Assembly (NCBI GenBank): GCA_937891465.1
Contig: CALAHF010000054.1
Location: 1-64,000, forward strand
Direction: 5' to 3'
Length of the DNA: 64,000 nt
Source: an uncultured Verrucomicrobiales bacterium
Lineage (GTDB): Bacteria > Verrucomicrobiota > Verrucomicrobiia > Verrucomicrobiales > DEV007
How positions within the stretch are numbered: the stretch's first letter is position 1; every line of letters starts with the position of its first letter. Positions 25,647 to 34,893 of the stretch are shown here, in pieces. Position numbers and translations under genes: made by a program. The notes under the pieces were generated by a model. That model made no database searches and was not told the origin of the DNA. It was given only the letters and a program-made list of their open reading frames with translations.

Positions 25647-25781
25647 TTAGAGTGGCAACATTACCGCCAAATTAGGGGTTTTCGATTCGATTGAAGCGAA
25701 ATTTTTCGGGTTGGCCAAAAAAAATCAAAAATCGACTCACTCGGCACTTGCGAACTTAAAGTTGGAATGTATTTTCGCCAC

Positions 25782-25855
25782 GACCCTGTGGTGTAATGGT
25801 AGCACAACAGCTTTTGGTGCTGTTTGTCAAGGTTCGAGTCCTTGCGGGGTTGCCA
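25782..25855 (+). tRNA. tRNA-Gln (anticodon TTG)
   Basis: The 74-nt sequence folds as a standard cloverleaf. The acceptor stem is 25782-25788 with 25845-25851. The D arm is GTGTAATGGTAGCAC. The anticodon stem ACAGC/GCTGT encloses a TTTTGGT loop with anticodon TTG at 25814-25816. The T arm is CAAGG-TTCGAGT-CCTTG (25828-25844). The discriminator is G and CCA is encoded in the DNA. The first acceptor pair is a G-T wobble, as glutamine tRNAs often have a weak first pair. It lies between the CHAD gene and the ABC permease end. Confidence 0.95.
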
Positions 25856-25882
25856 CTTAATTTCTCCTTCGAAAATAAGTTT

Positions 25883-27589
25883 TCAATCGTTCTCTTCCTT
25901 CGACTCATTCAAGACAAGTTGACGAAGGTGTGCCTGACGACTTTGCATCACCGCGACGAGTATCGTGGTGAACAATGCGTAGATGGCAACCCAGATCCAA
26001 AAGGCGGTTTTCACGTGTTTTAGGTTTTCGAATTCCGGCGCATCCAGCAAAACGGCGAGGGAATTGAAGAAAGCCCCAAAGGGAGACGGGCTGGTGAGGT
26101 AAATTCCGGCGATGTATTGGTCGGAAATGAAGCAGATTCCTGCGGCGAGCAGCGGCACAATCCAGGCGAAGAGCATTCCAAGCCATAGAATTCCTTTGCC
26201 GAACATTTGCAGAGTCGCGCAAAAACAAATTGCGGCAAAAACGAAGATGGCCGCCATCACCGTGGGTGCGAATCCGGGCAGTGATTTTTCAGGATACCAT
26301 TTGGATTCGATGAGGTTGTTGGTAAACCAGAACCATGCGCTGGCCCCGAGCAGCGCAATGATGATCGTGTGCCACAAGGCACTGCCGGGGTCGGACCCGA
26401 ATCGCGCGCGAGTTCGCCCAACTTTATCGGCTCGGCGCAGCCCGCGAATGAATCCGTCGCGACTTGGAGTGATCATTTGAATTAAAATATTAGCGATGAT
26501 CAAGGTGACGGCCCCGCAAGCGGCTGCGACTCCCATTCCTTCTGCCAGCGTTGCTTGAGTGCCGGTCGGGCGCATGTAATTTCGTCCGAACTCAGTGCTC
26601 ATTGAGGGGAAGATCTGCCCGGAATCCATGAGTGGCAGGGATGTCCCGAGAAATAGAACGAGGATTCCAGCAAAGACGATCAGGGAGAAATTTTTTCCGA
26701 GAAGATGCATGTTTTCGCCTTTCCATTTTCGCCAAATGATCAGCGCGACGGTGAAAACGAGAAACCCCTGAACCACTAGACTGAAGGTAAAAGTCGGGAT
26801 TTCGAATGCGAAAAAGTCGACCGATTGGGAGCTCTCGTTGAAAGCCTCAAGTTCTTCCCTTCCTCGAAATTTCTCACCCTCTCGATCTTCAAGAATCATT
26901 CCCGAACCGTGAAGCTGCAAAACGGGCCACACGGTGGTGTAAAAAAGAAATTTGTAGCCCGAGCGGGTGAGGATGGCGGGGAGAACGAAATTGATACAAA
27001 AGACGAGGCCCATCGACAGAATTCCGGCCATCAATTTCCTTTTTAGAACGGTGCCGGCAAGCAAACCGGTGAGGTGATACAAAATACCTGAGACGAAGAA
27101 AATTGTGTAGCTCTGGGCAACGGCCACCATCGGTATTTGGCCTTTCACAATGCAAAAAATCGCGAATGGCATGGTGAGCGCGACAAGCAAATAGGATCGA
27201 ATTGACGGTCCGAAAAGGTAACCGAAAACTTTTGCAAGCGGAGTCATTGGAGTGAGTCGCTGGTAGTCGGTGATTTTTTCATCAGCCTCGCGGACATAAG
27301 CGAGGGTGGTTGCTCCGGTGCCAATGAGCATCAGGAGAAGCCCCTGAACAGCAAGAACTCCGATCATGGCAAGGCGTGCTCCCTGAATGTCGGTTTTCTG
27401 ACCGACGTTGGTTGTCCCGATATAAATCGCGAGAAAAACGAACGTTATAACGACAAGTACTGTAACGATCCAGATACCGGTGGAAATGGGGCGCAACTGC
27501 GATTTGCAGTAACGGCGAAAAATAGGATTCGCTGCCAGGTTCCAGGCCGATGCAGGTCGGCCTTTGTTTTCTTGAGAGGCTTCACTCAT
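25883..27589 (-). CDS. ABC-2 type transporter permease
   Basis: The 568-residue protein has about 12 hydrophobic segments with a hydrophilic stretch in the middle, typical of ABC-2 exporter permeases with a split pore. Examples are IVTVLVVITFVFLAIYIG and LAMIGVLAVQGLLLMLIG. Its start overlaps the ATPase gene by 8 nt (27582-27589), so the two are translated together. The exported substrate is unknown. Neighbouring unrelated genes give no hint. Confidence 0.8.
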   Translation of the reverse strand: MSEASQENKGRPASAWNLAANPIFRRYCKSQLRPISTGIWIVTVLVVITFVFLAIYIGTTNVGQKTDIQGARLAMIGVLAVQGLLLMLIGTGATTLAYVREADEKITDYQRLTPMTPLAKVFGYLFGPSIRSYLLVALTMPFAIFCIVKGQIPMVAVAQSYTIFFVSGILYHLTGLLAGTVLKRKLMAGILSMGLVFCINFVLPAILTRSGYKFLFYTTVWPVLQLHGSGMILEDREGEKFRGREELEAFNESSQSVDFFAFEIPTFTFSLVVQGFLVFTVALIIWRKWKGENMHLLGKNFSLIVFAGILVLFLGTSLPLMDSGQIFPSMSTEFGRNYMRPTGTQATLAEGMGVAAACGAVTLIIANILIQMITPSRDGFIRGLRRADKVGRTRARFGSDPGSALWHTIIIALLGASAWFWFTNNLIESKWYPEKSLPGFAPTVMAAIFVFAAICFCATLQMFGKGILWLGMLFAWIVPLLAAGICFISDQYIAGIYLTSPSPFGAFFNSLAVLLDAPEFENLKHVKTAFWIWVAIYALFTTILVAVMQSRQAHLRQLVLNESKEEND

Positions 27590-28613
27590 CGCTCATTTTG
27601 TTGGGCCCGGACATTTCGATGAAAATATCTTCGATGGTCGATTGTTGCTCTTCGAAGGAGCGCAGTTTGCTACCTCCGGATATCAAATCGCTGATCAGCC
27701 CGGATTGGGCCTCTTCAGTTCCATCAAAATCGAACCGGATAGTTTTTGCGGACGCATCCGTCTTGACGTCTGAAACGTGATCGGCATTGCACAGCAATTG
27801 TCTCGTAATTTCAACCTCGTTCACCAGGCGAACCGAGATTCGACGTTGCGGCCGGCTCATTTGAGAAACGACATCAGAAACAGAGCCGGAAGCAATGAGT
27901 TGTCCCTTTTTCATCAATCCGACTGAGGTGCACATGTCCGCTAACTCAGATAGGATGTGTGAGCTGACAATCACGGTTCGTCCCGCATCAGCGATTGCTC
28001 GAAGGGCGCGTCGCAGATCCGCCCGTGCCACCGGATCCATGCCACTGGCCGGTTCGTCGAGAATCATCAACTCGGGATTGTGCAGCAATGATTTTGCCAA
28101 AACGAGGCGCTGCGTCATACCGCGGGAGAGTGTTTTGCAAAAGGCGGATCGTTTTCCGGTCATTTGGGTTGCTTCAAGGCATTCGTCAATACGGGCACGT
28201 TTCTCCTTTCCGCGCAAACCATAAGCAGCAGCAAACATCTCGAGAAACTCCCCGCATTTTAAATCACTCGGCAAAGGTGCCAGGTCGGGCATGTAGGCGA
28301 TGCGATGGCGGACCTCCAGGGGGTAGAGGAGGGCATCGATACCGCACAGCCGAACCTCTCCGTAGGTCGGCTCCATCAGGGTGGCAAGAATTTTGAACGT
28401 ACTGGTTTTTCCGGCACCATTGGGACCAACCAGACCGTAAACTTCTCCGCGGGGGACTTGTAGATTCAGACCTCGCACGGCATTGGTTTCCCCGTAATCA
28501 ACCCGGAGGTCGATCGTCTGAATGGCCCAGTCTTCTTGCTCCTCTTTTTCGATCCGGCACCGTATCTGAAAATTCCGGTTTCGCCCAAGAAAAACGTGTC
28601 CGCTCATTTGCAT
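27582..28613 (-). CDS. ABC transporter ATP-binding protein
   Basis: The 343-residue ATPase shows Walker A GPNGAGKTS (Lys69), the signature LSRGMTQRL, and Walker B LMILDEPASGMD, with the switch His in VIVSSHILSEL. It is an ABC-2 exporter (CcmA/DrrA-like) ATPase. An extension of about 30 residues precedes the domain, so the true start may be at the ATG of 28607 (MSGHVF). The permease follows with an 8-nt overlap. The start is divergent from the glycosyltransferase gene, only 42 nt away, so the two promoters must be packed close together. Confidence 0.9.
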   Translation of the reverse strand: MQMSGHVFLGRNRNFQIRCRIEKEEQEDWAIQTIDLRVDYGETNAVRGLNLQVPRGEVYGLVGPNGAGKTSTFKILATLMEPTYGEVRLCGIDALLYPLEVRHRIAYMPDLAPLPSDLKCGEFLEMFAAAYGLRGKEKRARIDECLEATQMTGKRSAFCKTLSRGMTQRLVLAKSLLHNPELMILDEPASGMDPVARADLRRALRAIADAGRTVIVSSHILSELADMCTSVGLMKKGQLIASGSVSDVVSQMSRPQRRISVRLVNEVEITRQLLCNADHVSDVKTDASAKTIRFDFDGTEEAQSGLISDLISGGSKLRSFEEQQSTIEDIFIEMSGPNKMSDE

Positions 28614-28655
28614 GCGCTGCGAGTGGATTTAGGTTACTTTGTTTTCTCTTATTAT

Positions 28656-30500
28656 ATGGATACCGCACGTAGACGCTGGCTGATCGGATGGGGAGTCGCC
28701 GTCGTGCTACTTGGCGCGTGGCTGCTGCTTGCTGACAAGCCATGGGGTGAAATCGCCGACGACATCGAAGCGCGAGAAGCAATCGGAAAATCCATCAAAG
28801 TTCGGCATTATTCGACGATTGCGCTGTGGTGGACCGGGCTGGGATCATGGATTGTTTTGGCGCTGTCCATTATCGGAATTCGCTGGTGGACGGCTCCGCT
28901 TTCTGCAGTGAAAAAAGGAATCGTTTGCCGTGGAAAAACGCCTCGGTTGGCCTGGGCCGGTTTGCTTGTGATTGTAGCAGTCGGTGCTGGATTACGCATT
29001 CCACTTGCGACAAAAAGTCTCGCGGTAGACGAACTCTGGAATGCGAAATTAACGATCGTCGGTTATTATTTCGGAGAGTCCGATGATGCGCTGGAAGATC
29101 GCTATTTCGGGGCAGCCAGCTTCGAGCGTGCCATGTGGCTTTATTCGCGACCGAATAATCATCCGGTTGCTTCGGTCGCTGCGCGGGCGAGCCATGTGCT
29201 TCTGTCGGACCTCGTTGATCCGGATCGGTTGCCGCATGAATTTCGAGACTTTATCGTCCGATTGCCGACGTTTCTGGTGTCGCTGATTTGCATCGGATTG
29301 GTTGGCATCCTTGCCTTTCGTTTTATCAGCCCAGTTGCAGGTTTAACGGCTGCATTTCTTCTCGCGATTCAGCCGTGGCATATCAAATTCGGGGTTGAAG
29401 TTCGCGCCTATAGCTGGGTTTTGTTGTGGACGTTGCTGGGCGTGTGGTGCCTCACCAAAATCTTTGAAAAAGGCAAGCCCGCCAAGTGGCGTTACTGGTT
29501 CTGGTTTGGGATCAATCAGGCGCTAATTGTGTGGTCCTTTCCCTATGCGGCATTTTTGGCGAGTGGGTTTTTCTTCGGAGGGATCGCCTTGGCTTTTCAA
29601 TCGTGGCCGGATAGAGACAATCGAATCATCGCTCTGCGACGGCTTGTTTTTGTGAATGTGATGGCGGCTCTGATCTTCATTCACGCTTTTGGCCCAAATT
29701 TATTGCAGACTCGCGAGTGGCTTGAAACGGTGAATGCGAATCATCAGAATCATGGACTCGATGGCTTTTGGTTTAGCAAAACGATTCTGCAATTTACCAC
29801 CGGGTTTGCTTCCGGGAATCCGGTCGTTGAGTGGATCTTTCCGGCGATTGCATTGGCCTCGGCTGGATGGGGCGGCTTTGTTTTGTGGCGAAATCAAACG
29901 AGTCGGCCGTTCTTTCTCGCGCTCGGAAGTGTGGTGCTGGGCACCCTCTTTGCTCTCGCTTATTTTAAAATCGCCAACCCGTTCTTCTATCCGCGGTATG
30001 TTTCGTTTGGATTGTTGCCGATGATTTTTCTCATGGCAGCGGGGGGGGCGAGTTTCAAGATCAATCCCGTTTTGCCCGTGTTAGGGTGCTTGCTGACGAT
30101 TTCAGTCGTTGAACCTCGGTTGCAGATTTTGCGAAACGAGCCGCTCGAACCGCTGCGCGATGTTTCCGAGTTTTTGATTTCTCAGCATCAAGGCGAAATC
30201 ATTCCAGTGGGTTACGGCCACAGCACCGAGTATCTACCGGTCTATTTACCGACCGTGAGAAAACCTCTTGAAAATCGGGAGGAGCTTGAAGCCGTGATTG
30301 CTGAAGCCCGATCATCCGAGCGCCCGCTTTTTGTCGTGATTGGTCGGCCTGAATACAATCGAGTCGCGACGCCCAGCGGTTTCGAACTCCTTGATGATCC
30401 CAAGCTTTTCAGTGAACGCGTTGCCTTTGGTTCCGTCGAACAAAGTGCGACTTACCGCATTCTAGAACTAAAAAACGATCCAACCTTATTGGATCGATGA
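28656..30500 (+). CDS. membrane glycosyltransferase (GT39/PMT-like)
   Basis: The start is ATG 28656, giving a first helix (WLIGWGVAVVLLGAWLL). The frame extends 40 codons upstream but would run through the divergent promoter region. The 614-residue protein has many membrane segments and the hallmarks of a polyprenol-phosphate-mannose/ArnT type transferase. VDELWNAKLTIVGYYFG resembles the early Asp-Glu region, and IQPWHIKFGVEVRAYSWV resembles the conserved Arg-Ala-Tyr loop of the superfamily. It would glycosylate a lipid or protein outside the membrane. Its last eight codons (DPTLLDR and stop) are encoded by repeat R8. Confidence 0.7.
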   Translation: MDTARRRWLIGWGVAVVLLGAWLLLADKPWGEIADDIEAREAIGKSIKVRHYSTIALWWTGLGSWIVLALSIIGIRWWTAPLSAVKKGIVCRGKTPRLAWAGLLVIVAVGAGLRIPLATKSLAVDELWNAKLTIVGYYFGESDDALEDRYFGAASFERAMWLYSRPNNHPVASVAARASHVLLSDLVDPDRLPHEFRDFIVRLPTFLVSLICIGLVGILAFRFISPVAGLTAAFLLAIQPWHIKFGVEVRAYSWVLLWTLLGVWCLTKIFEKGKPAKWRYWFWFGINQALIVWSFPYAAFLASGFFFGGIALAFQSWPDRDNRIIALRRLVFVNVMAALIFIHAFGPNLLQTREWLETVNANHQNHGLDGFWFSKTILQFTTGFASGNPVVEWIFPAIALASAGWGGFVLWRNQTSRPFFLALGSVVLGTLFALAYFKIANPFFYPRYVSFGLLPMIFLMAAGGASFKINPVLPVLGCLLTISVVEPRLQILRNEPLEPLRDVSEFLISQHQGEIIPVGYGHSTEYLPVYLPTVRKPLENREELEAVIAEARSSERPLFVVIGRPEYNRVATPSGFELLDDPKLFSERVAFGSVEQSATYRILELKNDPTLLDR

Positions 30501-30518
30501 ACCAGCCCTATCAGTTCG
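30477..30518. repeat. dispersed 20-bp repeat, locus R8 (direct pair) over a stop codon
   Basis: Forward units 30477-30496 (GATCCAACCTTATTGGATCG) and 30499-30518 (GAACCAGCCCTATCAGTTCG) are separated by AT. The stop codon of the glycosyltransferase (30498-30500) lies in the element. Confidence 0.8.
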
Positions 30519-30575
30519 CGTCAGAGAAAAATCGTCGAATTTTCCAACGATAAAAATCGTCATCATGCGGAATAT

Positions 30576-31604
30576 TTGATGACTCGCCTTTGGCAAACAG
30601 CTGCCGCGATTACTCCTCATCTCAAAACGCGATTCGAAACAATTGATGCCGAATCGCTCGCGAGTAATCGGTCCACAATTGAGGGTGGTAGGATTCTCTA
30701 TCCGGCGATGGGATATACGTTTGGAAAATTGAATCAGGGAGATTCCACCCCGTTCATTGAACTTGTGACTCGGGTAGGAAGTGGCCCAGTTGAAAAAAAT
30801 GATTACTACCGCCAGCATTATTTAAAGCAGTTCAATTATGTGCTGTTGAAATTTATCGACGCGAAGTTTCCCATCGCTACCCCAGAGCAAATTACGTCCA
30901 TGAGGAAGGCGTCTGCTGCGTTTTTGGAGACGATCGATTGTTCATCGTCAGGGAGCGAATTTGGGGATCAAATGCGATGCCAGATCGTCCTTGCTGCGAT
31001 GCAGGGTGATCAGGCCGGACTGGCGGCTTGGCGTGGCGGCTTGTCTGAGAAAGAGCTGACGGATTTGAAATCGATCTTCAAAAAGCAGCGAGCCATCAGT
31101 GCAAATTATTTGGCGAAATTACTTAATGTCACGGCTCCTAAACCTGTTTCTGATGAAGTGCGATGGAAAGCAGTTTCTGCCCTGCTCAGCGATCCTTGGT
31201 TTCAAGCTGCCTGGGCGGATGCTCCGAACGGCCTGATCCTGAAGCCATTGTTGCAGCGAAAGATGCTGACCGAATCTCAGATCAAAGAGAAAGGCGAATC
31301 ACTCATTAAACTTTGGCCTCGTCGCGGAAAAATGACCAGTGAGTTGGCAGAGTGGTACATGGCAAATCAACATCCTGAAACAGCGATTCACTTTGCTGAC
31401 ATCGGAGCCAAATCTGCAGGGCCAGCATTTGTGAAGCGTCTGATGCTTCACAAAGTTAACTGTTTGGTCGACTTGAAAGAATACGAAAAGGCGACCGAAT
31501 TGTTAGATTCGATCAAGGAATCTGATCTGCCGAACGACCTGAAAAATATGCGATTTATGGCAGCTGCGAAGTTGAAGCGGAACCTAGAATTCGATGCGAA
31601 GTAA
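30576..31604 (+). CDS. unknown soluble helical protein
   Basis: The product is about 341-342 residues from the TTG-ATG at 30576-30581 and the frame stays open upstream to the previous stop, in frame with it. It has no signal peptide or membrane segment. The composition is helical, with a TPR-like end (LAEWYMANQHPETAIHFADI, then LVDLKEYEKATELLDSIKE), which suggests alpha-solenoid repeats from about residue 260. The N-terminal part is unrecognised. It lies 75 nt after the glycosyltransferase on the same strand. Confidence 0.6.
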   Translation: MMTRLWQTAAAITPHLKTRFETIDAESLASNRSTIEGGRILYPAMGYTFGKLNQGDSTPFIELVTRVGSGPVEKNDYYRQHYLKQFNYVLLKFIDAKFPIATPEQITSMRKASAAFLETIDCSSSGSEFGDQMRCQIVLAAMQGDQAGLAAWRGGLSEKELTDLKSIFKKQRAISANYLAKLLNVTAPKPVSDEVRWKAVSALLSDPWFQAAWADAPNGLILKPLLQRKMLTESQIKEKGESLIKLWPRRGKMTSELAEWYMANQHPETAIHFADIGAKSAGPAFVKRLMLHKVNCLVDLKEYEKATELLDSIKESDLPNDLKNMRFMAAAKLKRNLEFDAK

Positions 31605-31628
31605 CCCTGTCTGATCGGAAAATACCGC

Positions 31629-32390
31629 TCAGCGATACTCTTTGCGATACTGCATCGGTGTCATCCCCATGTGCTTTTTGAATTGATGACTGAAGGCGGC
31701 CTGATCGTAAAAGCCGAAGTCGGTCGCGATGTCGGCAATTGATTTTCGCGAACGCCGGAGGTCATCGCACGCAGCATAGACGCGCATCTTAACGATGAAC
31801 TGTTGAGGCGGAACCTTGAGGTGCTGTTTGAATTTTCGCTCGAACTGTCGCACCGAAAGTCCGCTCATTTCTGCAAGCTCAGGAATCGAAATAGTTGTCG
31901 TGTGAAAATTGCCACCGATGTGTGTCAGGGCAGGGGAGATGTCCATGTCTGGTGGCAGCAGCTCGCGCTGCACGTCGTAGTCCTGAATCGTTCCCATCAC
32001 GCCAATGACTTTGTTATCGCGATTAAAGATGGGTAATTTATTGGTTAGAAACCATCTCGGGATTCCCGTTTTACTCATGAAAACTTCGACGATTTCCAAC
32101 ATGGGTTCACCCGAGGCAGTGATCTTCAGATCGTCCTGTCTGAACTTTTCGGCAAGGCTATGCGGGAGTAATTCGAAATCGGTAACGCCCCAAAATTTGG
32201 TATCGTCCGCGTAGCCGTAAAGTTGAAGCAACGCCCGGTTGGCCGCAAAAAGTCGCCCGTCGCAATCTTTCGCAAAAAACAGCACGCCTGGGAGGTGATC
32301 AAAAAGCAGATGAAATGCCTGATCGGGGCGGATCTGGGCAAGCAATTCGTCGCGAAGTTGAGGGCCGGGTTTCACAGGGGACATTATCAC
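31629..32390 (-). CDS. PAS-domain AraC-family transcription regulator
   Basis: The 253-residue protein has an N-terminal PAS domain (about residues 20-140: LPGVLFFAKDCDGRLFAANRA and the following WFLTNKLPIFNRDNKVIGVMG). A C-terminal AraC DNA-binding domain (about 160-253) follows, with LAEMSGLSVRQFERKFKQHL and IADIATDFGFYDQAAFSHQFKKHMGMTPMQYR. AraC regulators with a PAS sensor bind DNA at the promoter of a neighbouring gene. It is divergent from the GntP-type permease with 105 nt between starts, so that gene is its probable target. Confidence 0.88.
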   Translation of the reverse strand: MIMSPVKPGPQLRDELLAQIRPDQAFHLLFDHLPGVLFFAKDCDGRLFAANRALLQLYGYADDTKFWGVTDFELLPHSLAEKFRQDDLKITASGEPMLEIVEVFMSKTGIPRWFLTNKLPIFNRDNKVIGVMGTIQDYDVQRELLPPDMDISPALTHIGGNFHTTTISIPELAEMSGLSVRQFERKFKQHLKVPPQQFIVKMRVYAACDDLRRSRKSIADIATDFGFYDQAAFSHQFKKHMGMTPMQYRKEYR

Positions 32391-32415
32391 AACTCTTCAA
32401 ATTCAGAGAAGCATG

Positions 32416-32444
32416 TTGGTGCCAATTATTTGGGGTTGCACCAA
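32416..32444. promoter_or_regulatory. candidate operator between araC-type gene and gntP-type gene
   Basis: An exact inverted repeat, TTGGTGC (32416-32422) and GCACCAA (32438-32444), is separated by 15 nt, in the 105-nt shared regulatory region. It is a possible binding site for the adjacent regulator. AraC proteins more often bind direct repeats, so the assignment is uncertain. Confidence 0.4.
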
Positions 32445-32495
32445 TTGGCTGAGAATGATGTAATCCGCGCTTCCTAAACGCTTTTATTAATCCCT

Positions 32496-34001
32496 ATGAC
32501 CATGACTTCTGCTATTCTCGCAAACTCCCTGCCTATTTTGGCGCAAGCTGCCGTTGAGGTGGCGGACAAACCGAATATCAATTGGCTGCTTACAGTCTTG
32601 GTTATCGGAATCGCATCGCTTCTCATTTTGATTTTGGTGCTCCGATTGCAGGCGTTCGTGGCGCTGATTTTGACCAGTATGATCGTGGCGATCCTTTCGG
32701 GGATGCCGCTCAATGAAATTACCGATTCATTGGTCAGTGGAATGGGAAGTGCCCTGGGGATGTTGGCAACGATTGTGGGGCTCGGGGCGATTTTCGGGCA
32801 AGTGTTAGAATATTCGGGCGGTGCCCAAAGTTTGGCGAATGGAGTTCACAAAACGTTCGGCGAAAAACGGGCTCCTATGGCGATGGTGCTGGTGGGTTTT
32901 TTGATCTCAATTCCCGTATTTTTCGATGTGGCGTTGGTGATCCTAGCTCCGATTTTGGTAGCGATGGCGAGGAAGTCCGGAAAGTCTATTTTGCGATACG
33001 GCCTTCCGCTCTGTGCTGCAATGGCTGTTACGCACGCCTGTATTCCGCCAACTCCGGGGCCGATTTTGGTCGGCTTGAATTTGGGAGCTGATATCGGATT
33101 GATGATTTTATGGGGTGCGATCGTCGGTCTTCCCACGGCGATTATCGCAGGACTCCTTGGCGCAAAAATGGGTGATAAAATGGTCGTGCCTATCCCTAAT
33201 ATTTTCGCAGAAGCAAAGGTGGAGCCAACTGGCGGTGGTGGCAAAAAGCCAATTCCAGCTTGGGAAGTGATCGTTTTGATTTTGCTTCCAATCGCTTTGA
33301 TTCTGGTGCAGTCGATCGTTTCGCTCGACCTGAAACCTCAAGTTGAAGCCTTTGCTGCTGGAACTGCTCTAGAAGGTGGCTTTTCAATGCTGAATGCAGA
33401 AGGAGGTCCAAAAACTTGGGTTCAAACGATCCTGTTTCTTGGCCACCCGATCACAGCTCTGATGATCACTACGCTAGTTACGCTTTTCCTTCTTGGGACA
33501 CTTCGCGGAACAGACAAAGCCACTCTGATGGATCTCAGCACAAAAGCGCTGGGGCCTGCTGGTATCATTATTCTGGTCACCGGTGCCGGTGGTGTTTTCA
33601 AGGCAATCCTGGTTGATAGTGGAGTAGGAAATGCGCTGGCTGAACTGTTTAGCGGCCTCGATGCTCCGTTGATTTTGCTTGGGTTTTTGCTGACAACCAT
33701 CATTCGCGTGACCCAAGGATCCGCAACAGTCGCCATGATTGGAGGGTCTGCTCTGATGGCAGAGTCGATTAAGGCTGCGTTCGAAGAAGGCCTGATGTCT
33801 AGCCACGACGTAGCCCTTGCGGGTATTGCGATTGCCTGCGGTGCGACGATGATATCGCACGTGAACGACTCCGGTTTCTGGGTGGTGAAAAACTATCTTG
33901 GAATGACCGAGAAGCAGTGTTTGTCCACGTTCACGGTCATCACTACGGTGATTGGTTTGGTCGGCTTTGCGCTGGCTTTCGGGCTGAGCTTTATTTTCTA
34001 G
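32496..34001 (+). CDS. GntP family gluconate/sugar acid permease
   Basis: The 501-residue protein has about 12-14 membrane segments and the GntP-type features: MLATIVGLGAIFGQVLEYSGGAQSLA, HACIPPTPGPILVGLNLGADIG, and near the end GGSALMAESIKAAFEEG and GATMISHVNDSGFWVVKNYLG. GntP permeases take up gluconate or related sugar acids with protons. The divergent PAS-AraC gene is its likely regulator. No gluconate kinase is present in the window. Confidence 0.9.
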   Translation: MTMTSAILANSLPILAQAAVEVADKPNINWLLTVLVIGIASLLILILVLRLQAFVALILTSMIVAILSGMPLNEITDSLVSGMGSALGMLATIVGLGAIFGQVLEYSGGAQSLANGVHKTFGEKRAPMAMVLVGFLISIPVFFDVALVILAPILVAMARKSGKSILRYGLPLCAAMAVTHACIPPTPGPILVGLNLGADIGLMILWGAIVGLPTAIIAGLLGAKMGDKMVVPIPNIFAEAKVEPTGGGGKKPIPAWEVIVLILLPIALILVQSIVSLDLKPQVEAFAAGTALEGGFSMLNAEGGPKTWVQTILFLGHPITALMITTLVTLFLLGTLRGTDKATLMDLSTKALGPAGIIILVTGAGGVFKAILVDSGVGNALAELFSGLDAPLILLGFLLTTIIRVTQGSATVAMIGGSALMAESIKAAFEEGLMSSHDVALAGIAIACGATMISHVNDSGFWVVKNYLGMTEKQCLSTFTVITTVIGLVGFALAFGLSFIF

Positions 34002-34033
34002 ACTGCTTCTGATCCCGTCATCTATCCGGATTT

Positions 34034-34696
34034 TCAACGGTATCGGAATTTTCGAAAGATCCAAACCAACACAAAAAACACGATCGGAACGGCCAGCAAT
34101 GCGATCCACCATCCCCGCCAATCACGCGGAGGGTTTGGGTTTTCAGGAAGCAAAATGACGGTGGATTCTCCCGGAGCCAGATCTCGCGTCTCGGGAAATT
34201 TTTTCGGCACATTCATCGCCACCTGAAGCCGTTTTTCAGAGCTGGGTGATAGCTCAATCCGCAATTCGCCTCCGGGATTCGGAAATTCGATCGACGCCAA
34301 AAGGGAGCCTGGAGCGGTTTCGTCTTCTGATTTTTCAAATGAAAACGGAAAGCCATTGTTCACATTGAGCGGCCCAAGGCGAAGTCGCATCGTTTCATTC
34401 ATGAATATTTCGGAGCGATCCAAAAGCGTTGCAAAATCGTCATCGGAAAGAGCATCGAGCCATTCCTGGCCAATATCCGAAAAGTCGGTGGACGCTTTAT
34501 CCAGCATCAATTCGGGAGCGTGAATTGGCGCATAAATCCGGATGGTTTCAGGATCGCGCAGATCGATTTCGAGCGTGTGATACAGCGCGATGTCGGCAAA
34601 AACGGACGAAGCGACAAAAAATAGAAAAAACGAAACAACCCTCCTGAGTAATGAAAATTCGAACGGTCGAAGAACGAGAGAGTTTTTGTTACGCAA
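34034..34696 (-). CDS. secreted one-helix anchored protein of unknown function
   Basis: The protein has a signal peptide (RRVVSFFLFFVASSVFA, then DIALYH), a beta-rich region of about 165 residues and a C-terminal membrane helix (WWIALLAVPIVFFVLVWIF) with a basic tail. An N-out, C-in anchored periplasmic protein fits this. The frame extends to ATG 34801, but that would translate repeat R9. I suggest the TTG at 34696 as the start; the 34650-34665 region also has a Shine-Dalgarno-like AGGAGG. The start is uncertain. The family is not recognised. Confidence 0.5.
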   Translation of the reverse strand: MRNKNSLVLRPFEFSLLRRVVSFFLFFVASSVFADIALYHTLEIDLRDPETIRIYAPIHAPELMLDKASTDFSDIGQEWLDALSDDDFATLLDRSEIFMNETMRLRLGPLNVNNGFPFSFEKSEDETAPGSLLASIEFPNPGGELRIELSPSSEKRLQVAMNVPKKFPETRDLAPGESTVILLPENPNPPRDWRGWWIALLAVPIVFFVLVWIFRKFRYR

Positions 34697-34718
34697 GGCT
34701 ATGATTTTGCGATTGCAA

Positions 34719-34814
34719 AATTTACCCCCTTCTATTCGTCGAACATACCCTGTTGGTTCGTGGAGACGTTTCGATCCAACCCTTTTCATTCGTTGATCCA
34801 ACCCTGGATGATCG
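34719..34814. repeat. dispersed 20-bp repeat, locus R9 (four forward units)
   Basis: Forward units are at 34719-34738 (degenerate), 34741-34760 (GAACATACCCTGTTGGTTCG), 34773-34792 (GATCCAACCCTTTTCATTCG) and 34795-34814 (GATCCAACCCTGGATGATCG). Each pair is separated by 2 nt (22-bp period), with 12 nt between the two pairs. It lies between divergent genes. Confidence 0.8.
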
Positions 34815-34893
34815 AAACTGTCAAAACTTCCGCTTTAAAAATCGAAAGAATTCGCGAACGTGCGCGACTGAATTTTTAATATAAAGTAAAGTT

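Noticed and set aside
25796..26023. A 75-codon frame beginning in the tRNA-Gln
   Set aside because: It overlaps the tRNA and is antisense to the permease end.
33474..34121. A 215-codon open frame opposite the GntP gene
   Set aside because: The other strand encodes a clear GntP permease; the frame has no recognisable domain.
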